From Enterobacter oligotrophicus (GTDB lineage: Bacteria > Pseudomonadota > Gammaproteobacteria > Enterobacterales > Enterobacteriaceae): 64,000 nt of DNA. This document shows positions 7,078 through 15,257 of this stretch, piece by piece. The stretch's first letter is position 1. Every line of letters begins with the position of its first letter. The notes under the pieces were generated by a model that did not search any database, was not told the DNA's origin, and saw only the letters and a list, made by a program, of their open reading frames with translations. The stretch covers positions 2,356,001-2,420,000 of the forward strand of contig NZ_AP019007.1 in assembly GCF_009176645.1 (NCBI RefSeq), in the 5' to 3' direction. The position numbers and the translations under genes are program-made.

Positions 7078-9603
7078 GTGAAAATAAACATCCTGTGCGC
7101 CATGGTGATATCCCTGGTCATTCGGCAAGCCATGGCTGCCGAAAGTGAGCTGCACTTTAATCCCGCGTTCCTCAACGGTGAGAGCGCGAACAGCGCCGAT
7201 CTTGCCTGGGTCAACGCGGGAAGTGCGTTGCCGCCAGGTGAGTACAACCTCAACGTGTACATCAATAACACCTACGCATTCACAGGTAACGTGGTATTCC
7301 GCGTCGATGAAAATACCGCCGGTGAAGCCCAGCCCTGCGTCACGCCGGAGCAGATCGCCGCGCTCGGTATCGATAGCCACCAGGCAAAGGGCGGTGCGCT
7401 GCCGCCTGCTCAGCGCTGTCTCTTTTTACCGCAGACCTTTCCGGGAGCCAGTTTTGATTTCGATCAGAAAACGTTGACCCTCAGCTTCACGGTGCCACAA
7501 AGCGCGATGCGCAACCTGCCGCGCGGCTACGTCAGCCCGGCAAGCTGGGAGTCAGGCATCCCTGCCGCGTGGCTGAACTATGTGGTCAATGGCTCGAACA
7601 ATGACTTTCAGGGCGAGACACGCACGCGCGAACAGCAGCTTTTCGTGAGCCTTAACAGCGGCGTTAATCTGGGCGCGTGGCGGTTGCGTGATTTCACCAC
7701 GTGGACCAAAGACACCAACGAACTGACCCACGTGCAAACCTGGCTGCAGCGGGACATTTCAGCCCTGCGCGCCCAGTTTTATGCAGGGGAAACGTACACC
7801 TCTGCACAGGTTTTTGATTCCGTTGGGCTGCGCGGCATCGCCCTGAAAACCGATGACAATATGCTGCCTGCCAGCCTGAGCGGTTACGCCCCGGAAGTTC
7901 GCGGTATCGCCCGCAGCAATGCCACCGTAACGGTTCGCCAGAACGGCAACATCATTTATCAGACCGCCGTTCCGCCAGGGGCGTTTGTGCTGAAAGATCT
8001 CTATCCGACCTCTTCCGGTGGCGATCTGGCGGTCACCATTCAGGAAAGCGATGGCAGCCAAACGCAGTACACACTGCCCTTTGCCAGCGTGCCTAATCTG
8101 GTGCGTAACGGGCAGATGAAATATGCCCTCGGAGCCGGTAAATACCGTCCAACAGGCAATCAGGACGCACCTTCGTTCGCTCAGGGCGAGCTGTTCTACG
8201 GCTGGCGATACGGCCTCACCTTTTACGGCGGAGCGCAATTGTCCGATCGGTACACCGGTCTGGCCCTGGGCATCGGGCAAAACCTCGGCCGCTTTGGCGC
8301 ATACTCTGTCGACCTGACCCACGCACGGAGTCAACTGGCTGACGATAAATACTACACTGGCGATTCGGTGCGCCTGCGTTACAGCAAGCTGCTGAACGAT
8401 ATCGGCACGCGCGTGAATTTCTTCTCTCTGCGCTACTCGACACAGGGATTCTATACCCTGAGCGATACTACCTATAAGGGCATGGCGGGCGGATCGCCAA
8501 AGCAGGTCGTGGAAAATGATGGCACCGTGACCACCCACTACGACACCGTCTATAACCTGCATATGTCGCGCAAAGCAAAGAATCAGCTGCTGCTATCGCA
8601 GCCGATGGGCGAATACGGTTCGCTGTCGCTGTCCTGGGATCAGCAAACTTACTGGAACACACCGAAAACCACACAGAGCCTGCAGTTCGCGTGGAACGCC
8701 ACGTTTCGCAATGTGTCTCTCGGCGTAAGCCTGCAGCGCAGCACCAGTTTGTACGACAACCAGAAAGACAACATCCTGGCGATGTCGCTTTCAGTGCCGT
8801 TTGGCAACCCGAAACTGGCGACCCGCGCCCGGTTCACCACCACGCAGGCGAATTCTACCGGCAACACCACCAGCGCAGGCGTCAGCGGCTATATGCCAGG
8901 TGAGGAGAATCTGTTTTATAGCGTGAACCAGCGCTACAGCGCCCAACAGCACTACGGCGGCGACACCGCACTGCAGTACGAAGGCCAGAGAGGTAATTAC
9001 AACCTGGGCTACAGCTACACGAGAGATTCACGCAACCTCAGCTACGGCATGAGCGGCGGCGCGGTGCTGCATGAAGACGGCCTGACGCTGAGCCAGCCGC
9101 TGGGCAACACCAACATTCTGGTGAAAGCGCCGGGTGCCAGCGACGTCGCCGTGCTCAACCATAAAGGCATCAAAACCGACAGCCGGGGCTACGCGGTGAT
9201 CCCTTACGCCACGCCGTATCGGGTGAATCAGGTTGCGCTGGATGTCACCACCGTAGGTAACGACGTGGAGCTGGAAAACGCCATCGTTCATAAAACGCCA
9301 ACGGACGGTGCGCTGGTTCGCGCCACGCTCACCACCCGTCAGGGAGCAAAAGCGATGTTTATCGTGCGCCACCGTCATGACGTGCTGCCGTTTGGCACGC
9401 TGGTCTCGCAGGCCGATGACGCCGCCAGCGGTATCGTCGGCGATGGCGGGAGCCTTTATCTGTCCGGGCTGGCACCGCAGGGCACGCTGCGGGCGGTGTG
9501 GGGACGTGGCAGCAACCAAAGCTGCACCATTGATTACCGTCTGAACAAACAGGATTACAACCCTCGCACCGGCCTTTATTCCCAGGAGGTGGTATGCCAG
9601 TAA
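7078..9603 (+). CDS. outer-membrane fimbrial usher, operon 1
   Basis: 841 residues with a GTG start at 7078 and AAAGGCG upstream. Length and order fit the FimD/PapC usher family: signal peptide, N-terminal chaperone-binding domain (LHFNPAFLNGESANSADLAWV, GEYNLNVYINN), a 24-strand barrel with a plug (the PEVRGIARSNATVTVRQNG region, GDLAVTIQESDGS), and two C-terminal domains ending in a Cys pair (CTIDY... EVVCQ). It forms the secretion pore and assembly platform in the outer membrane. Its end overlaps the next subunit gene by 10 bases, which suggests translational coupling. Confidence 0.93.
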   Translation: MKINILCAMVISLVIRQAMAAESELHFNPAFLNGESANSADLAWVNAGSALPPGEYNLNVYINNTYAFTGNVVFRVDENTAGEAQPCVTPEQIAALGIDSHQAKGGALPPAQRCLFLPQTFPGASFDFDQKTLTLSFTVPQSAMRNLPRGYVSPASWESGIPAAWLNYVVNGSNNDFQGETRTREQQLFVSLNSGVNLGAWRLRDFTTWTKDTNELTHVQTWLQRDISALRAQFYAGETYTSAQVFDSVGLRGIALKTDDNMLPASLSGYAPEVRGIARSNATVTVRQNGNIIYQTAVPPGAFVLKDLYPTSSGGDLAVTIQESDGSQTQYTLPFASVPNLVRNGQMKYALGAGKYRPTGNQDAPSFAQGELFYGWRYGLTFYGGAQLSDRYTGLALGIGQNLGRFGAYSVDLTHARSQLADDKYYTGDSVRLRYSKLLNDIGTRVNFFSLRYSTQGFYTLSDTTYKGMAGGSPKQVVENDGTVTTHYDTVYNLHMSRKAKNQLLLSQPMGEYGSLSLSWDQQTYWNTPKTTQSLQFAWNATFRNVSLGVSLQRSTSLYDNQKDNILAMSLSVPFGNPKLATRARFTTTQANSTGNTTSAGVSGYMPGEENLFYSVNQRYSAQQHYGGDTALQYEGQRGNYNLGYSYTRDSRNLSYGMSGGAVLHEDGLTLSQPLGNTNILVKAPGASDVAVLNHKGIKTDSRGYAVIPYATPYRVNQVALDVTTVGNDVELENAIVHKTPTDGALVRATLTTRQGAKAMFIVRHRHDVLPFGTLVSQADDAASGIVGDGGSLYLSGLAPQGTLRAVWGRGSNQSCTIDYRLNKQDYNPRTGLYSQEVVCQ

Positions 9604-10112
9604 CGCTTCGTATCATCGGCATCGCCCTGCTGATGGTGTTTACCGTTCCGGTTCGCGGCTACGACGTGCTGGTTTCCGTGACCGGGAATTTGATCGGCAA
9701 TACCTGCATCGTCGCAGCGGATTCGCAGGAACAAACCGTACCGCTGGGCACCATCGGCCTTAAGCAATTCAGTAAGGCAGGAGCAGTCAGCAATATCAAA
9801 ACGCCCTTCACGCTCACGCTTGAAGAGTGCGGCCCGACGTTTGCTGGCGTGAAAATCCGTTTTAGCGGCACACCGGATGATGACAATCCGCAGCTTGTGA
9901 AAATTGCCGAAGGCGGGGCAACCGGCGTGGCAGTCCAGATCCTTGATAAAGACAGCGTGCTGATCCCGCTGGACACCCAAACCACCGCATACGGCGCAGC
10001 GGGGGATAAAAGCGTAAAAATGACCTTCTATGCGCGGCTGGCCGCCACAGGCGCGCCCGTCAGCGCCGGGGACGTTTCAGCAGTCGCCACCTGGACTACG
10101 GAGTATCAATAA
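9594..10112 (+). CDS. minor fimbrial subunit (FimF/FimG-like), operon 1
   Basis: 172 residues. It overlaps the usher end by 10 bases and the adhesin start by 1 base. A signal peptide (MPVTLRIIGIALLMVFTVPVRG) is followed by the pilin pattern VSVTGNLIGNTCIVAADSQEQ, a second Cys in LTLEECGPT, and the end AVATWTTEYQ with penultimate Tyr. It is shorter in the loops than the major pilin. By position and size it should be the linker between rod and tip adhesin, or the chain terminator. Which of these is not resolved by the sequence. Confidence 0.85.
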   Translation: MPVTLRIIGIALLMVFTVPVRGYDVLVSVTGNLIGNTCIVAADSQEQTVPLGTIGLKQFSKAGAVSNIKTPFTLTLEECGPTFAGVKIRFSGTPDDDNPQLVKIAEGGATGVAVQILDKDSVLIPLDTQTTAYGAAGDKSVKMTFYARLAATGAPVSAGDVSAVATWTTEYQ

Positions 10113-11122
10113 TGCGTTTTTTCATGTTTATCAGTTTGCTGATGGTCTCTGTGACGACCTTTGCGATGGAGTGGAAATCCGACATCGTGCTCTCCCCGCA
10201 GCCGATGACCTACAGCGGGCCTGCGGACTCCGTCATACCGGGCAATATCATCGGCTCGGCGTGGAGCGCCACTGCTGACGTGGAGGAAGTTTTCTGGTGC
10301 GGCTGGGTCTTTACCTGTACCAAAGGCACGCTGGAGCCTTCTGGCAGCGCCGTATCAAGCGGGATGACGGTCACTGTCGATGGTGTGAACTACACCATTT
10401 TCGAAACCGGTGTTCCTGGGGTGGGCTATATCATCGGGTTAAAGGATTTTAAGGGCACCACATACGTTCCGCTGCAAACGGGCATTACACAAAGCTATCC
10501 TGCGGACGGCACGAGCGGCTACGCGGCAAATTTAGGCTGGTCGGCAAAAGTGACCTTCATTAAAACTGGCACGGCGCTGAAATCGGGCGTTTATCAAACG
10601 CCGACAATCAACGCCGCCATCCTGACCGCTTATAACAACGAAGTTAAAACCGCGCAGGTCATTATCAACCCCACCACTATCACCGTTACGGCGAGCGGCT
10701 GCACCGTCGGCACCCAAAGTGCAAACGTCGATTTGGGCACGATTGATGTCCGCACCCTGCCCACCGTGGGCAGCACCTCGCCGTCGGGGGCATTTAACGT
10801 CGGCCTGACCTGCGATGCGAACGTGGCGGTTAACGCCGTGATGACCGATCAAACCACACCGTCAAACACCTCGTCAGTTGTTACGCTGACAGGTGACTCC
10901 ACCGCTTCCGGCGTGGGCGTGCAGTTTTTCTATAACGGCACCGGGCCGCTGATGATGGGGCCGGACAGTTCGGCTGCAGGCACCACGAACCAGTTCTTTA
11001 TCCAGACAACGACGGCAGCACAAACGTTGTCGCTGCCGTTCCAGGCGCAGTATATCCGCACTGGCGAGCTAATACCGGGCACGGCAAACGCGCTGGCAAG
11101 CATCACGTTTTCGTATCAGTAA
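10112..11122 (+). CDS. fimbrial tip adhesin (FimH-like two-domain), operon 1
   Basis: 336 residues with signal peptide ending TTFA. The first about 190 residues are a lectin-type domain without clear relatives in memory (a Cys pair in FWCGWVFTCTKG, and GVGYIIGLKDFKG). From about residue 195 a pilin domain begins (ITVTASGCTVGTQSANVDLGTI, then GLTCDANVAV) and runs to IRTGELIPGTANALASITFSYQ, a classical adhesin C-terminus. The receptor is unknown. Last gene of operon 1. The ATG overlaps the TAA of the preceding subunit gene (TAATG). Confidence 0.87.
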   Translation: MRFFMFISLLMVSVTTFAMEWKSDIVLSPQPMTYSGPADSVIPGNIIGSAWSATADVEEVFWCGWVFTCTKGTLEPSGSAVSSGMTVTVDGVNYTIFETGVPGVGYIIGLKDFKGTTYVPLQTGITQSYPADGTSGYAANLGWSAKVTFIKTGTALKSGVYQTPTINAAILTAYNNEVKTAQVIINPTTITVTASGCTVGTQSANVDLGTIDVRTLPTVGSTSPSGAFNVGLTCDANVAVNAVMTDQTTPSNTSSVVTLTGDSTASGVGVQFFYNGTGPLMMGPDSSAAGTTNQFFIQTTTAAQTLSLPFQAQYIRTGELIPGTANALASITFSYQ

Positions 11123-11272
11123 GGATCGGTGTTTCATCCATACCAGCCGATCGACCCGGAAGCCCGGAGCACGTGCAGTGGGAAGTAAAGTGTAGCGCAC
11201 CGCTTCGATGCTTCATTCCGTCGGGAAGGATTCGTAGTATATTGAGACTATTCTTCCTCTGTGGACACCGAC

Positions 11273-11998
11273 ATGGCTTACTCCATCGGCGAATTCGCCA
11301 GACTCAGCGGGATCAGCGCCACGACGCTGCGGGCGTGGCAACGTCGCTACGGTTTACTCAAACCGGGGCGGACGGAGGGCGGCCATCGTCTGTACAGCGA
11401 AGCGGACGTTCAGCAGGCCCTGCAGATCCTCGACTGGGTAAAAAAAGGTGTCCCAATCGGCCAGGTAAAAACGCTGCTGGAGCGCCCTGCGCCGCGTCGG
11501 ACGGACAACTGGCAAACCCTGCAACAGTCTCTGCTGGCGCGACTCAAAGAGGGAAAAATCGATTCCCTGCGCCAGATGATTTACGATGCCGGCCGTGAAT
11601 ATCCCCGAGCAGAACTGGTCGCTAACGTATTACGCCCGTTGCGCAGCCAGGTGTCGGCCAACATTCCAGCCGCCATGACCCTGCGCGCAATCCTCGACGG
11701 CATCCTTATGGCGTACACCTCGTTTTGCATGGAAGGCGATAAAAAAGCCCCAGGCGATAACATCCTGCTGAGCGGCTGGTATCTGAACGACGCCTGTGAG
11801 GTCTGGCTCGAAGCCCTGATGCGCACCGGCCAGGGCCACCGTATCGACATCTTACCCACTCCCCTCACCGCGCTGGCACCGGACATTTTCCCGGATCGCA
11901 AATGGCTGCTGGTCACCAGTGGCAAATTAACCGCGGCGCGCCAAAAACAGCTGACGGAGTGGCAGAAGGCCCTCTCACTTGACATCATTATCCTCTGA
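11273..11998 (+). CDS. MerR-family regulator, MlrA/BluR-like
   Basis: 241 residues from ATG 11273. A GTG at 11261 in frame is an alternative, and neither has a strong ribosome site. Residues 1-70 are a MerR helix-turn-helix very close to MlrA and BluR of E. coli (YSIGEFARLSGISATTLRAW, then RYGLLKP and GGHRLYSEADVQQ). The rest resembles the B12-binding-like C-terminal domain of that group (LRPLRSQV, AILDGILMAYTSFC, LLSGWYLNDACEVWLEAL). The DxHxxG cobalamin motif is absent. Members control curli, biofilm or light-response genes. It lies 136 bases upstream of the DUF523-DUF1722 gene on the same strand, a pairing known from LitR-type light regulons, which suggests that gene as target. Confidence 0.82.
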   Translation: MAYSIGEFARLSGISATTLRAWQRRYGLLKPGRTEGGHRLYSEADVQQALQILDWVKKGVPIGQVKTLLERPAPRRTDNWQTLQQSLLARLKEGKIDSLRQMIYDAGREYPRAELVANVLRPLRSQVSANIPAAMTLRAILDGILMAYTSFCMEGDKKAPGDNILLSGWYLNDACEVWLEALMRTGQGHRIDILPTPLTALAPDIFPDRKWLLVTSGKLTAARQKQLTEWQKALSLDIIIL

Positions 11999-12047
11999 CA
12001 CCTTCTCTTCCCGTGCCTGACTATCTCATTTTAATACGTTGATTATT

Positions 12048-12060
12048 TTGTACATTACAA
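12048..12060. promoter_or_regulatory. candidate MerR-type operator
   Basis: TTGTA-CAT-TACAA is an inverted repeat in the gap between the MerR gene and the DUF523-DUF1722 gene. MlrA and LitR-like proteins are known to bind TTGTACA-type palindromes, and a second related half (TTGTGCAAATTTT) lies at 12096-12108. The assignment to the adjacent regulator is an inference. Confidence 0.4.
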
Positions 12061-12134
12061 AAAACACACAATAAAACTTAGACAAATAAACAATGTTGTG
12101 CAAATTTTAAGGAGGGCGTAAGAGGAGGCACAAC

Positions 12135-13091
12135 ATGAATAAACCCGTCATTGGTATTAGCGGATGTCTTACCGGTTCTGCCGTTCGCTTTGACGGCGGG
12201 CATAAACGTATGGCCTTCGTCATGGATGAACTGGCCCGGTGGGTGAACTTCAGGCCCGTCTGTCCTGAAATGGCGATCGGTCTGCCGACGCCGCGCCCGG
12301 CGATACGGCTTACGCTGACGACAAGCAATGAGACCCGGCTGCGTTTCAGCAAGCCGCCTCATGATGATATTACGCAGAAAATGGCTGACTTTACGGCGGA
12401 ATATCTGCCAAAAATCGGCGATTTGGCGGGATTCATCGTTTGTGCAAAATCGCCAAGCTGCGGCATGGAACGCGTGCGGCTATATGATGAAAACGGCAAC
12501 CGGGGCCGCAAGGAGGGTGTCGGGCTGTTCACCGCCGCCCTTCTTGAAACCTCGCCGTGGCTGCCCGTGGAGGAAGATGGCCGCCTGCACGATCCGATGC
12601 TGCGGGAAAACTTCGTTGAACGCGTCTTCGCGCTTCACGAACTGAATACGCTGCGCGCCAACGGCCTGACGCGCCGCGCGCTGCTGGACTTCCACAGCCG
12701 TTACAAGCTCCAGCTGCTGGCGCACCACCAGGCGGGTTACCGTGAAATCGGGCCTTTTGTTGCCTCGTTGCACGAATGGAACGATCTGGACGCCTTCTTC
12801 GTGGCGTACCGCGAAAAATTGATGGCGATCCTGAAAACACCCGCCTCGCGGAAAAACCATACCAACGTGCTGATGCATATTCAGGGCTATTTCCGTAACC
12901 GGCTGAACAGCCGCCAGCGTGGGGAGTTAAGGGATGTGATCCTGCATTATCGCGACGGATTACTGCCAATCCTCGCCCCGCTTACGCTGCTGAAGCACTA
13001 TCTGGCGGAATACCCGGACCGCTACCTGATGACGCAAAATTATTTTGATCCCTATCCGGACAACCTGGCTCTGCGTCTGGCCGTAAGCTGA
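12135..13091 (+). CDS. DUF523-DUF1722 protein, TudS-like putative iron-sulfur desulfurase fused to YbgA domain
   Basis: 318 residues. The N-terminal 150 residues are DUF523, with GISGCLTGSAVRFDGG, RPVCPEMAIGLPTPR and VCAKSPSCGMERVRLY. Cysteines at positions 11, 43, 103 and 109 include the ligands expected for a [4Fe-4S] cluster. DUF523 includes thiouracil desulfurases (TudS), which remove sulfur from 2-thiouracil. The C-terminal part is DUF1722, the YbgA domain (LLDFHSRYKLQLLAHHQAGYREIG, NVLMHIQGYFRNRLNSRQRGEL). In E. coli ybgA codes for this second domain alone, next to photolyase phr. No photolyase gene follows here. It starts with a strong ribosome site (AAGGAGGG is 14 bases up, GAGG 8 bases up). 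A terminator follows. Confidence 0.83.
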   Translation: MNKPVIGISGCLTGSAVRFDGGHKRMAFVMDELARWVNFRPVCPEMAIGLPTPRPAIRLTLTTSNETRLRFSKPPHDDITQKMADFTAEYLPKIGDLAGFIVCAKSPSCGMERVRLYDENGNRGRKEGVGLFTAALLETSPWLPVEEDGRLHDPMLRENFVERVFALHELNTLRANGLTRRALLDFHSRYKLQLLAHHQAGYREIGPFVASLHEWNDLDAFFVAYREKLMAILKTPASRKNHTNVLMHIQGYFRNRLNSRQRGELRDVILHYRDGLLPILAPLTLLKHYLAEYPDRYLMTQNYFDPYPDNLALRLAVS

Positions 13092-13148
13092 ACATAAAAA
13101 TGCGAGGAGCCCACAGACCCACAGAGGCTCCAGGCAGTACCCCGTTTC

Positions 13149-13175
13149 GACGACACCTCACTGTCGTCTTTTTTT
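13149..13175 (+). terminator. Rho-independent terminator of the DUF523-DUF1722 gene
   Basis: GACGACA and TGTCGTC form a 7-base-pair stem with a 6-base loop, directly followed by seven T. It lies 58 bases after the stop at 13091 and faces the terminator of the convergent exporter operon. Confidence 0.8.
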
Positions 13176-13186
13176 GCTTTTCGTAT

Positions 13187-13210
13187 AAAAAACTGTAATT
13201 ACATACAGTT
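13187..13210 (-). terminator. Rho-independent terminator of the pilus / exporter operon
   Basis: Read on the minus strand, AACTGTA and TACAGTT pair around a 6-base loop and are followed by a T-run (A87-A92 on the plus strand). It lies about 40 bases beyond the HlyD-like stop and closes the minus-strand unit that begins with ecpA. Confidence 0.7.
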
Positions 13211-13250
13211 ACGTGATGCATAAACAGGTGCGACGATCGATAAAATGGGG

Positions 13251-14501
13251 TCAATCAATAAACCGCGTCCGCACCCTTTCAAGCGGGGCAATAAGCAAGT
13301 TAATGAGTGGCTTACGATCGATAACGATATCGGCATTCACCGTCATCCCGCCCATCAACAGGCGTTTTTTCTTGTCCGGGTCGGTAAACCAGGAGGGAAC
13401 CTGCACTTTAGCAAGATAGTAGTTTTGTCCTTCCTGGAGCGGGATCAGCGCCGAATGAGCATCAATATTCACTTCATAAAAATCAGCCAGGGTCGCTTCA
13501 ACTGAGCCATATTTGTCCACAGGCCAGGAGTCAAAGCGCAGCTTGACCTTATCCCCTTTCGCCACTCGCCCGACACCCATCGCCGGAACATACAGATACC
13601 CTTCCATCGTCGCCGTGGTATTTTTGCGGATCACCACCACCACCTCGCTGTTTTGCGTAATGGCGCGGCCTGGCGGGAAGTTAATCGCCACCACATAGCC
13701 ATCGGATGGTGCCAGCATAGCCATGGTGGAACTGCCCCGGCTGGAGAGATTACGGTCGATCTCGCTGATGCGGTTCTTCACGTACAACAACTCTTCGCTC
13801 AGGGAATCGATTTGCGACTGCGTACTGTCAGACAAACTGGTTTTCCGCGCTTCCAGGTCAAGGATCGTGCTCTCTTCCAGCGTCAGGTTTAGTTGGGCAT
13901 TGAGTACGTCGTTATGGCTCTTATCGAGATCGACCTTCGAAACGTAACCCTTTCCCGCTATCGCTTTCCAGGCGTCGTAAGTGTCGGTACTGTTTTTCAG
14001 CAGCGCACGCAGCTTCGTGACCTTATCCCGTGAAACCGCAATCTGCCTGTCTGTAATCTTAAGCTGCTGGGCCAGGTTTTTACGGTATGACGCGACAGAA
14101 TCCTCAATGGCCTGTATGCGCTGTTCGCTACGCTTTTTTTCCGCTTCCATCTGCTGGCGATCGAACTGCACGACCGATCCCTGCTTGCCGCCATAATCCT
14201 GCGACACGGTAAACAGCGGGTCATTTTCCTTCACGTATTCACCTGGCCGGACCGCGAAATCAACGATCGTACCGGACTCTCTGGCCCGCACTTCGACATC
14301 GCCCTGAGCGGGGATCAGCACGCCGCGCGCCAGCGTGGTTTCGGAAAAATTAAACACCACGGAAAAGACCAGCAGACAGAGAAAAAACGAAATGAACAGC
14401 GTCAGCACAGCCTTCAGCCGGGGGGCATTAATCTGGTAACTTTTCGAAAAATGGTGCGGGATCAGCGGTCGGCGCTGCCGGTTACGGTTTTTTAATTTCA
14501 C
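13251..14501 (-). CDS. HlyD/CvaA-type membrane fusion protein of a peptide exporter
   Basis: 416 residues, the length of CvaA, with a GTG start at 14501. A basic N-terminus precedes one membrane helix (about residues 31-52), then a biotinyl-lipoyl-like half (GDVEVRARESGTIVDFAVRPGEYVKENDPLF), a long coiled coil (about residues 110-240) and the second lipoyl half (MLAPSDGYVVAINFPPGRAI). It should bridge the inner-membrane ABC exporter at 15254-17350 to an outer-membrane TolC channel, which is encoded elsewhere. It follows the unknown 249-residue gene by 6 bases. Last gene of the minus-strand unit. Confidence 0.9.
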   Translation of the reverse strand: MKLKNRNRQRRPLIPHHFSKSYQINAPRLKAVLTLFISFFLCLLVFSVVFNFSETTLARGVLIPAQGDVEVRARESGTIVDFAVRPGEYVKENDPLFTVSQDYGGKQGSVVQFDRQQMEAEKKRSEQRIQAIEDSVASYRKNLAQQLKITDRQIAVSRDKVTKLRALLKNSTDTYDAWKAIAGKGYVSKVDLDKSHNDVLNAQLNLTLEESTILDLEARKTSLSDSTQSQIDSLSEELLYVKNRISEIDRNLSSRGSSTMAMLAPSDGYVVAINFPPGRAITQNSEVVVVIRKNTTATMEGYLYVPAMGVGRVAKGDKVKLRFDSWPVDKYGSVEATLADFYEVNIDAHSALIPLQEGQNYYLAKVQVPSWFTDPDKKKRLLMGGMTVNADIVIDRKPLINLLIAPLERVRTRFID

Positions 14502-14507
14502 GACATG

Positions 14508-15257
14508 TCATCCATGATAAATCACTGAAAGATCGTCCCAGGCACTCCAGAGCGTGGGGGTGTTTCGCAGCGCATTCAGCGTGGCAGTAGCGGCCTGACG
14601 GTAATCTGCTGGCGCATACCGCTGGCTCTCCAGCCTGAACGCAGGGGAGTGAAGTGAGCAGGCAGGCAGCAAGGTCCGAATGCCATACCCGTAACGCGTT
14701 AAAAAGCGCGTCGACACATCCGTTAGCCACGCCGGTTGTTCACCCGCGCGGGTCATGAACAACGATGCCCCCGCCAGCCGCTCGTCCATCATAAGCACCG
14801 TCACCCGACGCTGGCGGGCAAAGAAGGAGCCTGCGCGTCGGGCTTCGTGCGCGGCCATCAGCTTATGCAAGGCGGGATAGTGGGTAATAAACTGAAATTG
14901 CACATCGTCCGGCGCGGTGGATAAGAGCGCATCCATGACCAGCCCAAAACCCGCCCAGCGCATCCCCAGCAGCAGCGTGCGTGGCTGGCAGTAAAAATCC
15001 TGCTCGCGGGTCATTTCTGCCACGCGCTGGTACAGATCGAAACGCACATTACGCCGCCAGAGCGCAGGAGGAAAAACCTGCTCCACGAAGCCAAAACCGC
15101 TCAGCTCCCATGCGTTCTCACGCAGAAAATCAGCCGGAACATCGGCCTCCGGGCAATGCATAAACTGGCTGTAATTTTGCGTGATCCGGTTCGCCAGCAG
15201 CGAACTGCCAACGTGACGGGCGCAGAGCCGCGCATAGAGACGCGGAAGAAACATCAT
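14508..15257 (-). CDS. unrecognised 249-residue protein inside the peptide export locus
   Basis: 249 residues. It starts in a 4-base overlap (ATGA) with the stop of the ABC exporter and ends 6 bases before the HlyD-like gene, so its place inside the export unit is firm. I do not recognise the family. No signal peptide or membrane helix is clear. Visible features are an aromatic-rich middle (ENAWELSGFGFVEQVFPPAL, WRRNVRFDLY), the stretch LLLGMRWAGFGLVMDALLS, and a basic segment RRAGSFFARQRRVTVLMMDE. Candidate roles are an immunity factor, a peptide-modifying or targeting factor, or an exporter accessory protein. None is shown by the sequence. An absence of other immunity candidates makes this protein the one to test. 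Confidence 0.75.
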   Translation of the reverse strand: MMFLPRLYARLCARHVGSSLLANRITQNYSQFMHCPEADVPADFLRENAWELSGFGFVEQVFPPALWRRNVRFDLYQRVAEMTREQDFYCQPRTLLLGMRWAGFGLVMDALLSTAPDDVQFQFITHYPALHKLMAAHEARRAGSFFARQRRVTVLMMDERLAGASLFMTRAGEQPAWLTDVSTRFLTRYGYGIRTLLPACSLHSPAFRLESQRYAPADYRQAATATLNALRNTPTLWSAWDDLSVIYHG

